Assembly: GCF_019654975.1 (NCBI RefSeq)
Contig: NZ_BPEW01000001.1
Coordinates: 248,001-312,000 of the forward strand
Reading direction: 5' to 3'
DNA: 64,000 bases
From: Shewanella sp. c952
GTDB lineage: Bacteria; Pseudomonadota; Gammaproteobacteria; Enterobacterales; Shewanellaceae
Part shown: piece after piece, positions 1 through 8,389 of the stretch
Layout: each line of letters opens with the position of its first letter
How positions within the stretch are numbered: position 1 is the first letter of the stretch
Program-made: the position numbers and the translations under genes
Notes under the pieces: generated by a model
The model's input: only the letters and a program-made list of their open reading frames with translations
The model's database searches: none
Told to the model about the DNA's origin: nothing

Positions 1-114
1 TGATGAGATCTGCACGCATGCCGCTAATTTCTCTTTGACAAGCGCATGAGCTAAAGATTTAGCGCAAGCTTCATCTGGGCAAGTGGTCATTAAGAGTAAA
101 AATTCGTTTTCCAT
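1..114 (-). CDS. cutA: CutA divalent-cation tolerance protein, N-terminal part (runs off the window)
   Basis: The first 38 codons read on the minus strand from an ATG at 114 give a CutA N-terminus with the family motif TTCPDEACAKSLAHALV followed by LAACVQI. CutA proteins are about 105-115 residues and form trimers associated with copper/divalent-metal tolerance, so roughly two thirds of the gene lies beyond the left edge. The gene is divergent from fxsA. The assignment rests on the conserved N-terminal motif only; the rest of the protein cannot be seen. Confidence 0.85.
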   Translation of the reverse strand, partial: MENEFLLLMTTCPDEACAKSLAHALVKEKLAACVQISS

Positions 115-423
115 TAAACTGTGTTTGTCCGGCTGATAGCTTGTTCAATTTATATTAAGCAGATTAAAGCTGCGTTAAGGCAATTAAGTTAAGCTGATTA
201 TCACGATAGTCACTATTGTTACTTTACGTGTTTTGCAGAATGCTTGCATTAAGGCATTGCTAAAATAGTGATGCCAGTAGTTTTTGCATTACAAATGCGT
301 ATGTATTCTGCTGCTTGTGTTGATTATTGTTAGCACATAAGCCAATTCTTGGTTATGCGACTTGAAAATAGACCGACTAACCCCAATTTAGTTTTCATCG
401 CCATAAAAAAATGTGAGGTCAGC
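115..423. other. Intergenic region between divergent cutA and fxsA
   Basis: This stretch of about 310 bases has no convincing gene. It must hold the divergent promoters of cutA and fxsA. The only clear element is the GAGG ribosome-binding site at 415-418, five bases before the GTG start of fxsA. An open frame from 349 reads into fxsA, but its extra 25 residues are not membrane-like and do not resemble the family N-terminus, so I treat them as untranslated leader. Confidence 0.6.
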
Positions 424-1005
424 GTGTTTTTTATTCTGTTATTAATTTTTGTATTGGTTCCTGTGATGGAACTATCTGTGTTGATCCGAGTGGGCGAAGC
501 ATTAGGCAGCTGGACAACGGTCGCTTTGGTTATCTTTACCGCGGTGGTCGGCGTATCGTTAGTCCGTAGCCAAGGCATTAGTACCTTGATGCAGGTTCAG
601 CAAAAGTTGGCGCGTGGCGAAGCACCAGGACAAGAAATTGTAGAAGGGATGATGTTAGCTGTTGCAGGTTTACTGCTGCTGATCCCAGGTTTTGTGACCG
701 ACTTTTTGGGGCTCATTCTATTAACCCCATTTACCCGTATTCCAGTTGCAGGCTATTTTTATAAACGTATGCAATTGAAAGCTAAAACCAATGGTGGTTT
801 TCAAGCTGGCTTTGGTCCTGGTATGGGCGGACAAGGTAACCCCTTTGGGCAACAAGGTGGACGCTCACCTTTTGATGATGGAAATACCTTCGACGGTGAC
901 TTTGAGCGCAAAGATGATCCCAGTGATAAGCGCCCAGAAACACATCAAGTCGAAACCTCGCTTGATGACGATGACAAGCCAAAGGATGATAAACCTAATA
1001 GCTAA
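424..1005 (+). CDS. fxsA: FxsA family membrane protein
   Basis: FxsA is a small inner-membrane protein; in E. coli its overproduction relieves exclusion of phage T7 by the F factor. The 193-residue product starts with a hydrophobic segment (VFFILLLIFVLVPVMELSVL), has the conserved IRVGEALG stretch and the LVRSQG...MQVQQKLARGE block, then a second and third hydrophobic segment ending in LLTPFTR. The C-terminal 70 residues are low-complexity, rich in Gly, Gln, Asp and Lys, as is usual for the family. I chose the GTG at 424 because a GAGG site lies five bases upstream and because homologues begin at this point. The stop is three bases from the stop of the convergent kinase-like gene. Confidence 0.88.
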   Translation: MFFILLLIFVLVPVMELSVLIRVGEALGSWTTVALVIFTAVVGVSLVRSQGISTLMQVQQKLARGEAPGQEIVEGMMLAVAGLLLLIPGFVTDFLGLILLTPFTRIPVAGYFYKRMQLKAKTNGGFQAGFGPGMGGQGNPFGQQGGRSPFDDGNTFDGDFERKDDPSDKRPETHQVETSLDDDDKPKDDKPNS

Positions 1006-1014
1006 GCTTTAGCT
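1000..1014. terminator. Short hairpin spanning the two convergent stop codons (weak)
   Basis: AGCTAA / TTAGCT form a six-pair stem with a three-base loop. It covers the stop codons of both fxsA (plus) and the kinase-like gene (minus) and is followed on the plus strand by the T-rich TTTGTTTTGG. It may be a minimal bidirectional terminator. The stem is short and only moderately GC-rich, so confidence is low. Confidence 0.35.
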
Positions 1015-2811
1015 TTGTTTTGGGTTGCGCGGATAAAAGTTATCGGGCTTACGCTCAAGGTGGCTAAATTTACGGGTGTTTTTATAGGGAAGCTTCATAA
1101 AACCCGACACCCCTTTGCCTTGTATCTTATCAACGTGACTTAAAATACGGTCTAAACAACCTCTAAAAGCTGCTTGTTTCCTCGGGTTTAACAGACGTAA
1201 ATAGCTGTGGATCTTCATATGGTTTGGCAAAGCCTCAAAGATAATACAGCCGGTATGGTGAATTTGGTTGATGATGGCGAGCTCTGTCATGATCTCTTTT
1301 GGCAGCTCTAAATTTTCTTCAGGATCGCGGCCATCTTCAAAATAGGAGTGTAGTCTTGAGCGATCTTCTAAAGACGGTACATCGCCAACTTCAAAAGGCA
1401 GTTGTAGCTCACTGCTAATCACAAAGGGTTGCTGACTATCTTCTCGTTCAATATGCAGCGTATCTCTTGCATTAAAGAAGCATGCTTTAAACACCCCGAT
1501 CCGATGAATACCACGGGCGAGAGTCACCATATTGTTGACTGCAATTGTCAAAGCCTGCTTTTGGCTGTCGTTATACAGTGCTAGGTTCGAATCGATAAAC
1601 ACGCCGGTTTCACGCCAATGAATCGCTAAACCACCCACGATGTCGTATTGCGCTAAACGGCCTACTGATGCGATAAAGCCTTTTTCAGTATCGCCCATGC
1701 CAGCCATAAAGTTACGGTAGTATTTTTCGAGTTGTAGGTCGTCCATTTTGGCGATGGGATCATCGGCATTATGCTCTTTGAGGAATGATTTTCGTGAGCT
1801 ATAGCTAACGGTTTCTACCTCTTTATTACTAGCAAGCACCCAAACTGGGATCTCGGCGATAAGCGGTCCATTGTCGATCTCTGGCAGATGCAATCTATGG
1901 CTGTGAGCCATACTCTTAAGAAAATAATCGCCAGCCTGTTTTCGTTGCATGGGGTCGTCGCTCAGCATGCCATCCAAGGTTTTAGCAAGTTCAATGGGTA
2001 AGCCTACGCTGGTGGCGGGGATAACTTTACTACCGAATCGGCTAGCTTGACCTGATGCCAATGCATAAAGTGTTGCGGCCACGCCTTGCTCATCAAAACG
2101 CGGACTCGACAACGCGCCATTGAGTTGCTCTTCGCCGATAAAGTACACATCACCCATACGTGCATTGGTGTGCTGATGATCGCTGGACATTAAATCCATG
2201 ACGTTGCCATTAACTGGGTTGCCGTCATTGTCGCGCTGAGCAAATACCGCTGAGCCCCAGTCAATTAAAGACAAGTGTTGATTTTTAACATCATAAACCA
2301 GGTTTGAGGGTTTAATATCGCCATGGATCAGTGGCCGACCGTTATGCAAGTATTTCAGTATTGCTGCAAGTTGGCGGGCGATATTCATTACCATGGCAAC
2401 AGGCAGTGCACCGATACGCAGACAAAGTTGTTCTAAGTCTTCACCAGGCGCTCTTGCCATAACAAGAATGCCCTGCTTTCCTACATGCTGGAATTTAATG
2501 GCCGGAGGTACGTTGGGGTGGATAACTTGAGAAAGCATAAACGCTTCTTCTTCAAGCCTGTCTTGCACGTGCTGCGGCAGTGTTAGTCGGGAGAATTTAA
2601 AAACATGAGCCTCGCCACTGGCGTTAACACCTGCAAATACAAACCCATAAGCACCTTTACCAACCATTTCAAACTCTTTATAACCTAACTTACTCAGCTG
2701 CTGCTTACACAGCCTTATCCAAGCACGGTGTTTGCGGGCGTCATTGGCCGCGAGCAAGTAGATTGATTGCTCTTCTGAGATATAAAAGTGTTGAAGTTCT
2801 TGGGTTTGCAA
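1009..2811 (-). CDS. Eukaryotic-like serine/threonine protein kinase with uncharacterised C-terminal half
   Basis: The 600-residue cytoplasmic protein has an N-terminal kinase fold at about residues 45-310. Visible motifs are the glycine loop GKGAYGFVF at 51-59, the candidate ATP lysine K72 (VFKFSR), acidic residues at 87-89 that could supply the helix-C Glu, the catalytic loop HGDIKPSN at 163-170 with D165, and the metal-binding motif in the variant form DWG at 184-186 instead of DFG. The key catalytic residues are therefore present and activity is plausible. Residues from about 320 to 600 match no domain I recognise, and there is no transmembrane segment or PASTA repeat. No phosphatase partner is adjacent. 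Substrate and role are unknown. Confidence 0.8.
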   Translation of the reverse strand: MQTQELQHFYISEEQSIYLLAANDARKHRAWIRLCKQQLSKLGYKEFEMVGKGAYGFVFAGVNASGEAHVFKFSRLTLPQHVQDRLEEEAFMLSQVIHPNVPPAIKFQHVGKQGILVMARAPGEDLEQLCLRIGALPVAMVMNIARQLAAILKYLHNGRPLIHGDIKPSNLVYDVKNQHLSLIDWGSAVFAQRDNDGNPVNGNVMDLMSSDHQHTNARMGDVYFIGEEQLNGALSSPRFDEQGVAATLYALASGQASRFGSKVIPATSVGLPIELAKTLDGMLSDDPMQRKQAGDYFLKSMAHSHRLHLPEIDNGPLIAEIPVWVLASNKEVETVSYSSRKSFLKEHNADDPIAKMDDLQLEKYYRNFMAGMGDTEKGFIASVGRLAQYDIVGGLAIHWRETGVFIDSNLALYNDSQKQALTIAVNNMVTLARGIHRIGVFKACFFNARDTLHIEREDSQQPFVISSELQLPFEVGDVPSLEDRSRLHSYFEDGRDPEENLELPKEIMTELAIINQIHHTGCIIFEALPNHMKIHSYLRLLNPRKQAAFRGCLDRILSHVDKIQGKGVSGFMKLPYKNTRKFSHLERKPDNFYPRNPKQS

Positions 2812-3048
2812 TTGTCTCTCCTCGTTAATGTTGTTATTAAATCAACATTCGCAAAGATAGTCCAAGCTGATTAACTAAAAAACTGACACTTAAAAGGGGG
2901 AAGTGGGTCACACCTAACCAATATTTTTGGATGAGATATTGATGTATATCAACTCTGTAACAATAAGAGAAAGGTAGTCTTAAAGTCAGTACTAATATAG
3001 AAGATATCAACTTAGTTTTATAAGTTAAATCAGCACAAAGGTGATTAT

Positions 3049-3399
3049 ATGTCAGGATTAGATAAGTCACGGTTAATCGAATTGCTCGAGTATCCTCGGC
3101 AGCGGATTTTGCAGTCAATGGAGCTAAACCAATGTCCTCACGCTGGTTTTTTTAATCATACAGACATGCAGTGCATCAATTGTCATCAAGGGATGGAGTG
3201 CACCTGGATGAACCATAACGATGAGACTGTTGCGGTGGATCAAAAGACAGCCGAAGAGCTCAAACAACAGTTACTGGTTGCTGTGGATTTTATTGATTCA
3301 AGCTTGAGTCCACACCATTTATCTCGCCGCCAGTGTGAGTGCGAGAATTGTACTTGGCTTAAGAAAGTACAAAAAGCGTTAGATATTCCTGCAAGCTAA
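3049..3399 (+). CDS. Cysteine-rich small protein of unknown function
   Basis: This 116-residue protein starts at an ATG preceded by an AGGTG ribosome-binding site. It has seven cysteines: C29, a CxxC at 42-45, C51, and C96, C98 and C101. The tripeptide CTW occurs twice (51-53 and 101-103), each after a Cys cluster, so the two ends may fold around a shared metal ion or form disulfides. There is no signal peptide, which favours a cytoplasmic metal-binding role. It stands alone between the divergent kinase-like gene and tpm. I do not recognise the family; similar small proteins occur in Shewanella as far as I recall. Confidence 0.65.
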   Translation: MSGLDKSRLIELLEYPRQRILQSMELNQCPHAGFFNHTDMQCINCHQGMECTWMNHNDETVAVDQKTAEELKQQLLVAVDFIDSSLSPHHLSRRQCECENCTWLKKVQKALDIPAS

Positions 3400-3550
3400 A
3401 GCATTAGCGTTTATTTTTCCTTTTGCTAAATGAAGGTGTTGGCTTTAGAGTGTTGCTCATTCGGTATTAACAGAAGTCGCTTAATTAAGGGATAATGCCT
3501 TTGTTATAGCATTCTGCTTAAGCCCACTCTAACGCTCTAGGATTTTAGCA

Positions 3551-4219
3551 ATGCAACCAAGCTTTTGGCATGAAAAATGGGACGCTCAACAGATAGGTTT
3601 TCATCTAAGCGCTGTTAACCCGCTACTGATTCAGTTTTGGCCACAGCTAAAACTCCCCGCAAAATCGCAAGTTTTTGTCCCTCTTTGTGGTAAGTCTCTT
3701 GATATGTGTTTTTTGGCTGAGCAAGGCCACGATGTGCTGGCTTGTGAGCTCAATGAACTTGCGGTATCCCAGTTCTATCAAGAAAATAACCTTACTCATA
3801 GCGTAGAACAAATTGGTGAGCATAAGCGTTATTCAACTGAGCAGATCACTATCTATCAAGGTGATATTTTTAGCCTCAAAAATACTAATAGTACAGAGTT
3901 TGCCAAAACCAGTGCTTTTTACGACAGAGCAGCCTTAATTGCTTGGCCTGAAACGATGCGATTGCAATACGCAAAGCAGCTTGCCAGCCTGATCCCAGCA
4001 GGCAGTGTTGGCTTGCTTGTGACGCTAGATTACCCGCAAGCAGAGCTAAATGGCCCACCATTTGCGGTATCCGATGATTGGGTGGCAGCCAATATGAGCA
4101 CTGATTTCGAGATTGAGCGTTTAGCCTATGAAGATGTACTGAGTGACAACCCGCGCTTTGTCAAAAAACAGGTGTCATCGTTAACTGAGTCAGTTTATAA
4201 GTTAACCCGAAAAGGCTAA
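3551..4219 (+). CDS. tpm: Thiopurine S-methyltransferase
   Basis: Tpm transfers a methyl group from S-adenosylmethionine to thiol, selenium or tellurium compounds in the cytoplasm. The 222-residue length and the N-terminal [14 protein letters not shown], the SAM-binding block [26 protein letters not shown], and the following YQGDIFSL and YDRAALIAW motifs are characteristic of bacterial Tpm. The ATG at 3551 has AGGA eight bases upstream. The gene stands alone, with a bidirectional hairpin after it shared with the convergent porin gene. Confidence 0.93.
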   Translation: MQPSFWHEKWDAQQIGFHLSAVNPLLIQFWPQLKLPAKSQVFVPLCGKSLDMCFLAEQGHDVLACELNELAVSQFYQENNLTHSVEQIGEHKRYSTEQITIYQGDIFSLKNTNSTEFAKTSAFYDRAALIAWPETMRLQYAKQLASLIPAGSVGLLVTLDYPQAELNGPPFAVSDDWVAANMSTDFEIERLAYEDVLSDNPRFVKKQVSSLTESVYKLTRKG

Positions 4220-4376
4220 CAGCGGATAAGCAGGATAAGAGCAGTGAAAGCTGAGGAAGATAGTCACGTCACTGACCATCTTTTATTTTTGTATCAATGT
4301 AGCGACGGCCTTGGTACTTCAGCTATCGGCATCTATTGATGGATAATAGTCTTCACTTGACCTTATTTCAGGCATT

Positions 4377-4404
4377 AAAAAAGCGACCTTCAGGTCGCTT
4401 TTTT
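4377..4404. terminator. Bidirectional rho-independent terminator between tpm and porin
   Basis: AGCGACC and GGTCGCT pair around a TTCA loop, flanked by A-tracts on the left and T-tracts on the right, so it can end transcription of both tpm (plus) and the porin gene ending at 4440 (minus). Confidence 0.85.
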
Positions 4405-4439
4405 GTACTTATGATTCAAGAGTCTAATGACTCATTAAA

Positions 4440-5480
4440 TTAGAAGTTGTAACGAACACCAACAGTGAAGATGTTGTCGTCTTCTAGGTTAACTTTATTA
4501 CCTGCGACTTTGTGCTCACCTTCGTACATAGCGTAGTGGCCATATACCATAGTTGATTTAGAGATCTTGTAGTCAGCACCAACAGTGATAACTTGAACAT
4601 CAATGTCAGTTCCAATTACTTTGTCACCAGCAATTTTTGGTACAGAGTTTTGGTAGAACTTACCAAATCCACCTTCGTCTTTACCATATTCAGCTTTAAG
4701 GTTAACGCCGTTTAGGTTGTAAGCAACGTTTACAAAGTAAGAATTACCTTCTTGCTCAGTTGTTTGGCTTTCAGTGTTTTGGAATAGACCACCTACTTTG
4801 AAATCGCCTAGTTTAACTTGAGCCACACCACGGTATGCATCGATGCCACCGATAGTGTTGTAAGCAGCTGCTACGTAGTAGTTCTGTGCTTTAAGCTTCT
4901 TGTCACCGATAGTCGCGCTAAGTGCGTACTGATCTTCGTAAGAAGTTTCGTTAGCTTCGTTAGTGTAGTTGTCTTCCATTAGGTACGTAGCGTTCAACGT
5001 CACTAGGTCAGCAATTTTTGGCGAGTAGTACCAGATACCATCGCCCTTACGTGCTTGACCACCAACTAAACGGTCAATATCGGCGTTTGTGTTACCAAAT
5101 ACGTCAACACCACCTTCAGCTTGCTTGAATACTGTGTCGTTACGTCCAACAAGTACAGTACCAGCTTGAGATTTAAGACCTAGGAAAGTATTACGAGCCT
5201 TGAACGTCTCACCTGAGTTAGTAGTGTTCTCTACTTGGAACTCCATTTGGTAGATAACGTCGATGTTGCTAGTTAGGCTTTCGCTGCCTTTAACACCTAG
5301 GTGAGAGAAGTTGTTCTCTAGAACAGTACCTTCTTTACCATTTTGTGTAGTCGCACCAGTATCTGAGTTAGTTACTGATAGATCTAAACGACCGTAAAAG
5401 CTTGGACCTTCGGCTAGCGCGCCGAAAGAAGCTAGGGTTAAAACTGATGCCACTGATGCAGAGATTAGTGTCTTTTTCAT
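4440..5480 (-). CDS. OmpC-like trimeric outer-membrane porin (first of a tandem pair)
   Basis: The 346-residue protein has a cleavable signal peptide ending in GALA before EGPSFYGRLDLSV. It has many alternating beta-strand segments and ends in the C-terminal aromatic TVGVRYNF expected for insertion by the BAM machinery. It belongs to the general Gram-negative porin family and passes small hydrophilic solutes. It closely resembles the next porin (5978-7039): both carry FLGLKS, TVLVGRNDTVFK, GKDE/GSDD blocks and related ends. Each has its own terminator, so they are separate transcription units. An FNR/CRP-like half-conserved box lies about 135 bases upstream. A regulatory link to anaerobic respiration is an inference. 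Confidence 0.93.
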   Translation of the reverse strand: MKKTLISASVASVLTLASFGALAEGPSFYGRLDLSVTNSDTGATTQNGKEGTVLENNFSHLGVKGSESLTSNIDVIYQMEFQVENTTNSGETFKARNTFLGLKSQAGTVLVGRNDTVFKQAEGGVDVFGNTNADIDRLVGGQARKGDGIWYYSPKIADLVTLNATYLMEDNYTNEANETSYEDQYALSATIGDKKLKAQNYYVAAAYNTIGGIDAYRGVAQVKLGDFKVGGLFQNTESQTTEQEGNSYFVNVAYNLNGVNLKAEYGKDEGGFGKFYQNSVPKIAGDKVIGTDIDVQVITVGADYKISKSTMVYGHYAMYEGEHKVAGNKVNLEDDNIFTVGVRYNF

Positions 5481-5612
5481 TTCATTTGCTCCCAGAACCT
5501 AAGTTCTTATACGTTTCTTATGGTTTTTTACATAAACTTTTGTTTTTGTTACAAGCATCCGAGCTCATAACAATTGTGGGTGCAAATATTACAGTTTTAT
5601 GGCTTTCAAATT

Positions 5613-5626
5613 GTGGGCTAGATCAA
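5613..5626 (-). promoter_or_regulatory. Candidate CRP/FNR-family operator upstream of first porin
   Basis: On the minus strand the sequence is TTGATCTAGCCCAC. The left half matches the FNR/EtrA half-site TTGAT exactly and the other half is degenerate; read as a CRP site it is TGTGG-N6-TCAAG on the plus strand. Its distance to the porin start (about 133 bases) is nearly the same as for the second porin. Confidence 0.4.
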
Positions 5627-5932
5627 GTTTTTACTTTTCCACCGTAGATTTGCTGCTTTTTTGTGGTGCTTGAGGGTTTTTCGTTATCTAAATGGCAATA
5701 TATACAGAATTCAATGTCATAAACTATCCCTAAAGGAGTATTTGTGGCGCTTTTATGTGGGAATGATGTTGTCTTAAATTGTCAGGAATAAGCCAAAACT
5801 GAGCCGAGAAATGGCTAAGTTTACAATGTTAAAAATGAGTGTGTGGCCGTTATCGTGTCAAAATGGAGTGAAGTAGCCGGAATGTTGCGTTTATGTTGTG
5901 TGCGGGTGAGGCTGTTCATTTATAAGAACAAT

Positions 5933-5959
5933 AAAAAAGGCAGCCAAAGCTGCCTTTTT
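5933..5959 (-). terminator. Rho-independent terminator after second porin gene
   Basis: GGCAGC and GCTGCC pair around a CAAA loop with flanking A and T tracts. It lies about 20 bases beyond the stop codon of the minus-strand porin at 5978. Confidence 0.85.
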
Positions 5960-5977
5960 GTTGAGCAGGTTAAAAGC

Positions 5978-7039
5978 TTAGAAGTCGAAACGCATACCTA
6001 TGGTAACAATATCATCACCAAGGTCTTGTTTAATGTTGCTCAGCATCATGTCGCCGTCATACTTAGTATAGTGTCCATAAATAAGCGTGTTCTTGCTTAA
6101 GCGGTAATCTGCACCAACACTGAACTGCTGAATATCGACGTTGCTGACGGTTTCTAGACCACCATCGACATTACCAACATAACGGCTGACGTATTTGCCT
6201 AGACCGGAATCATCGCTACCGTACATCGCTTTCAGTTTTAAGTTACCCATCACGTATGCCGCGTTGACGAAATATGTGTCACCTTCAAGATTGGCATACT
6301 TGCTGTCAACATGTTCACTGTTTTGGTAGAAACCACCTAGAATAACATTGCCTAGTTTAACTTGAGCAACACCACGGTAAGCTTTAATGTTTTCAATACT
6401 GTCATTGTAAGCCGCTGATACATAGTAGTTCTGCGCTTTTAGCGCTTTGTCACCAATTGTTGCACTCAGTGCGTACATATTGTCGGTATACTTTTCTTCA
6501 CCATCAGTATCAACTTGATCGTAGTTATCATCCATCAAGTAAGTTGCATTTAAGGTAACGAGGTCAGCAATTTTTGGTGAGTAGTAAGTAAAACCATCAG
6601 CACTACGTGTTTGACCCGCAGCTAATAGATCGATGTCTGAGTTAGTATTACCAAACAAGTCAAATCCGCCTTCAGCGGCTTTGAAAACGGTGTCGTTACG
6701 ACCCACAAGAATAGTACCTGCTGCTGCAGACTTAAGACCTAAAAAGGTATTACGTGCGCCGAATGTGTCACCTGAGTTGTCGAAGTTGCTTACGCCAAAC
6801 TCCATTTTGTAGACAACTTCTAACTCGTCATTAATTTTTTCAGTGCCTTTAACGCCTAACCAAGAGAAGTTGTTCTCAATGATAGTGCCAGATTTTTGGT
6901 TTTGGGTGGCGAGACCCATGTCTGAATTGGTGATTGCTAGGTCAGCACGACCATAAAAGTTCGGGCCATCAGCTAGTGCTGTAAAAGAGGTGGCAGTCAG
7001 TGCTGAGATAATAGTGGCGGACAGAACAGTTTTTTTCAT
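5978..7039 (-). CDS. OmpC-like outer-membrane porin (second of a tandem pair)
   Basis: The 353-residue outer-membrane porin has a signal peptide ending FTALA before DGPNFYGRADLAI, the same internal blocks as its neighbour (FLGLKS, TILVGRNDTVFKAAEGG, YYSPKIADLVTLNATYLMDDNY) and the C-terminal signature MRFDF. An ATG six bases further upstream (7045) is possible, but the AGGAAG ribosome site overlaps it; the ATG at 7039 is better spaced. The two porins most likely arose by duplication. Differences cluster in loops, which would alter pore selectivity. The substrate cannot be read from the sequence. Confidence 0.92.
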   Translation of the reverse strand: MKKTVLSATIISALTATSFTALADGPNFYGRADLAITNSDMGLATQNQKSGTIIENNFSWLGVKGTEKINDELEVVYKMEFGVSNFDNSGDTFGARNTFLGLKSAAAGTILVGRNDTVFKAAEGGFDLFGNTNSDIDLLAAGQTRSADGFTYYSPKIADLVTLNATYLMDDNYDQVDTDGEEKYTDNMYALSATIGDKALKAQNYYVSAAYNDSIENIKAYRGVAQVKLGNVILGGFYQNSEHVDSKYANLEGDTYFVNAAYVMGNLKLKAMYGSDDSGLGKYVSRYVGNVDGGLETVSNVDIQQFSVGADYRLSKNTLIYGHYTKYDGDMMLSNIKQDLGDDIVTIGMRFDF

Positions 7040-7396
7040 TTTCATCTTCCTATAGCTTGAAGCTATTCTAAGTTTGGGCTGCCATCTCGGTTATTGAACC
7101 GGCTGAATAACCAAGGTGAAGCTGTATTTGTCGATAGAAATACTGCAATGAAAGGGAACTTATAAGTGTGATCTTGGTCAAGTTTTGCGGATGATGTGTG
7201 ATATTAATCATAGTTGTTTACCTAGATTAAACAGTTACTTAATTTAAATTAGATAGTTGATTACAGGGATGTTTCGAAACACTGTTTTTTGCTTTAAATC
7301 GTTTACATAGCTTTCATTGCTACAGGTAATAATTTAGAGTTTTCAGAAGAATTAATATAAAATTGACCATCACATTTTATCTATTACGCCTCCAGA
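7040..7396. other. Divergent intergenic region between porin and tcdA
   Basis: About 350 AT-rich bases hold the porin promoter region, including the FNR/CRP-like box at 7168-7181, and the leader of tcdA. No further gene is supported. Confidence 0.55.
7168..7181 (-). promoter_or_regulatory. Candidate FNR/EtrA- or CRP-type box upstream of second porin
   Basis: The plus strand reads GTGATCTTGGTCAA, close to TTGATnnnnATCAA (two mismatches) and also to the CRP pattern TGTGA-N6-TCACA. It lies about 130 bases upstream of the porin start. Confidence 0.5.
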
Positions 7397-8236
7397 TTGA
7401 GTATTACCTTGAATAATCAAATTTTGTCAGACGCCTACCTGAATCGTTTTGCTGGTATTGGTCGTTTATACGGTCAACAAGCGCTTCATTGTTTTGCTCA
7501 ATCTCATGTTGTGGTTGTTGGAATTGGTGGTGTTGGTACATGGGTGGCGGAGTCTTTAGCGAGAAGTGGCGTTGGTCAAATCACCTTAATCGATCTCGAT
7601 GATATCTGCGTGACTAACACTAATCGTCAAGCCCATGCGTTAAAAGAGACGATTGGTGAATCTAAAGTCGAAGTGATGGCACAACGATTAAAGCAGATTA
7701 ATCCAGAGTGCATGGTGAATGAGGTTGAAGACTTTATTACCGTAGATAACTTGGCGGAATATTTTCTAGGAAAGAAAGCGGGTGGCGACTTAGATTATGT
7801 GATCGATTGTATTGATGCAGTCAAACCCAAAACGGCATTAATCGCTTGGTGTAAAAGGCAAAAACTGCCAATTATTACTGTTGGTGGTGCGGGTGGGCAA
7901 AGCGATCCAACCCAGGTACAAGTCACCGATCTTGCCAAGACTTACCAAGATCCTTTACTTGCTAAAGTACGTAATTTACTAAGACGTGAGTATAATTTTT
8001 CTAAAAATGTAGCGCGTCGATTTGGCATTGAAGCTGTGTTCTCGACCGAGCAGTTAGTTTACCCTCAAGCCGACGGTTCAGTTTGTAATACCAAGGCAAC
8101 GGCAGACGGCAGCATGCGCATGGATTGTGCCTCAGGCTTTGGTGCGGTAACGGTTGTCACTGGTACATTTGGTTTTGTTGCGGTTAGTAGAGTCCTAAGC
8201 AAGCTTGCAGCTAAAGCACAACGCAGTGAGTCATAA
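7397..8236 (+). CDS. tcdA: tRNA threonylcarbamoyladenosine dehydratase
   Basis: TcdA (CsdL/YgdL) converts N6-threonylcarbamoyladenosine at position 37 of ANN-decoding tRNAs to its cyclic form using ATP. The 279-residue E1/ThiF-like protein shows the family start SDAYLNRFAGIGRLYG, the nucleotide motif VVVVGIGGVGTWVAESLARSG, the DLDDICVTNTNRQ motif and the DCIDAVKPK segment, then the C-terminal ASGFGAVTVVTGTFGF. The chosen start is TTG at 7397; a second TTG four codons later is equally possible, and neither has a strong ribosome-binding site, so the exact start is uncertain. Confidence 0.92.
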   Translation: MSITLNNQILSDAYLNRFAGIGRLYGQQALHCFAQSHVVVVGIGGVGTWVAESLARSGVGQITLIDLDDICVTNTNRQAHALKETIGESKVEVMAQRLKQINPECMVNEVEDFITVDNLAEYFLGKKAGGDLDYVIDCIDAVKPKTALIAWCKRQKLPIITVGGAGGQSDPTQVQVTDLAKTYQDPLLAKVRNLLRREYNFSKNVARRFGIEAVFSTEQLVYPQADGSVCNTKATADGSMRMDCASGFGAVTVVTGTFGFVAVSRVLSKLAAKAQRSES

Positions 8237-8389
8237 TCATTGCTTGAGTAACCTATCCGTTAGGGCAGATGTTCTGACGGTCGACTCACTAACAAGCTAA
8301 CTTTTTGATCTTTATTTTTTTGACGCGATCTTTGGCATTGTTTTTGCTTTTGTCTGGTTAGGAACAGAATTCTGACACTGGATTTGGCA

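Larger units (their letters stand above)
5481..5977. other. Intergenic region between tandem porin genes
   Basis: About 500 bases without a supported gene. It contains the leader of the downstream porin (ribosome site GGGAG near 5485-5495, and a tiny overlapping ATG-AAA-TGA just before the real start), an FNR/CRP-like box at 5613-5626, and the terminator of the upstream porin at 5933-5959. Open frames on the plus strand here are low-complexity and have no ribosome-binding site. Confidence 0.6.
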
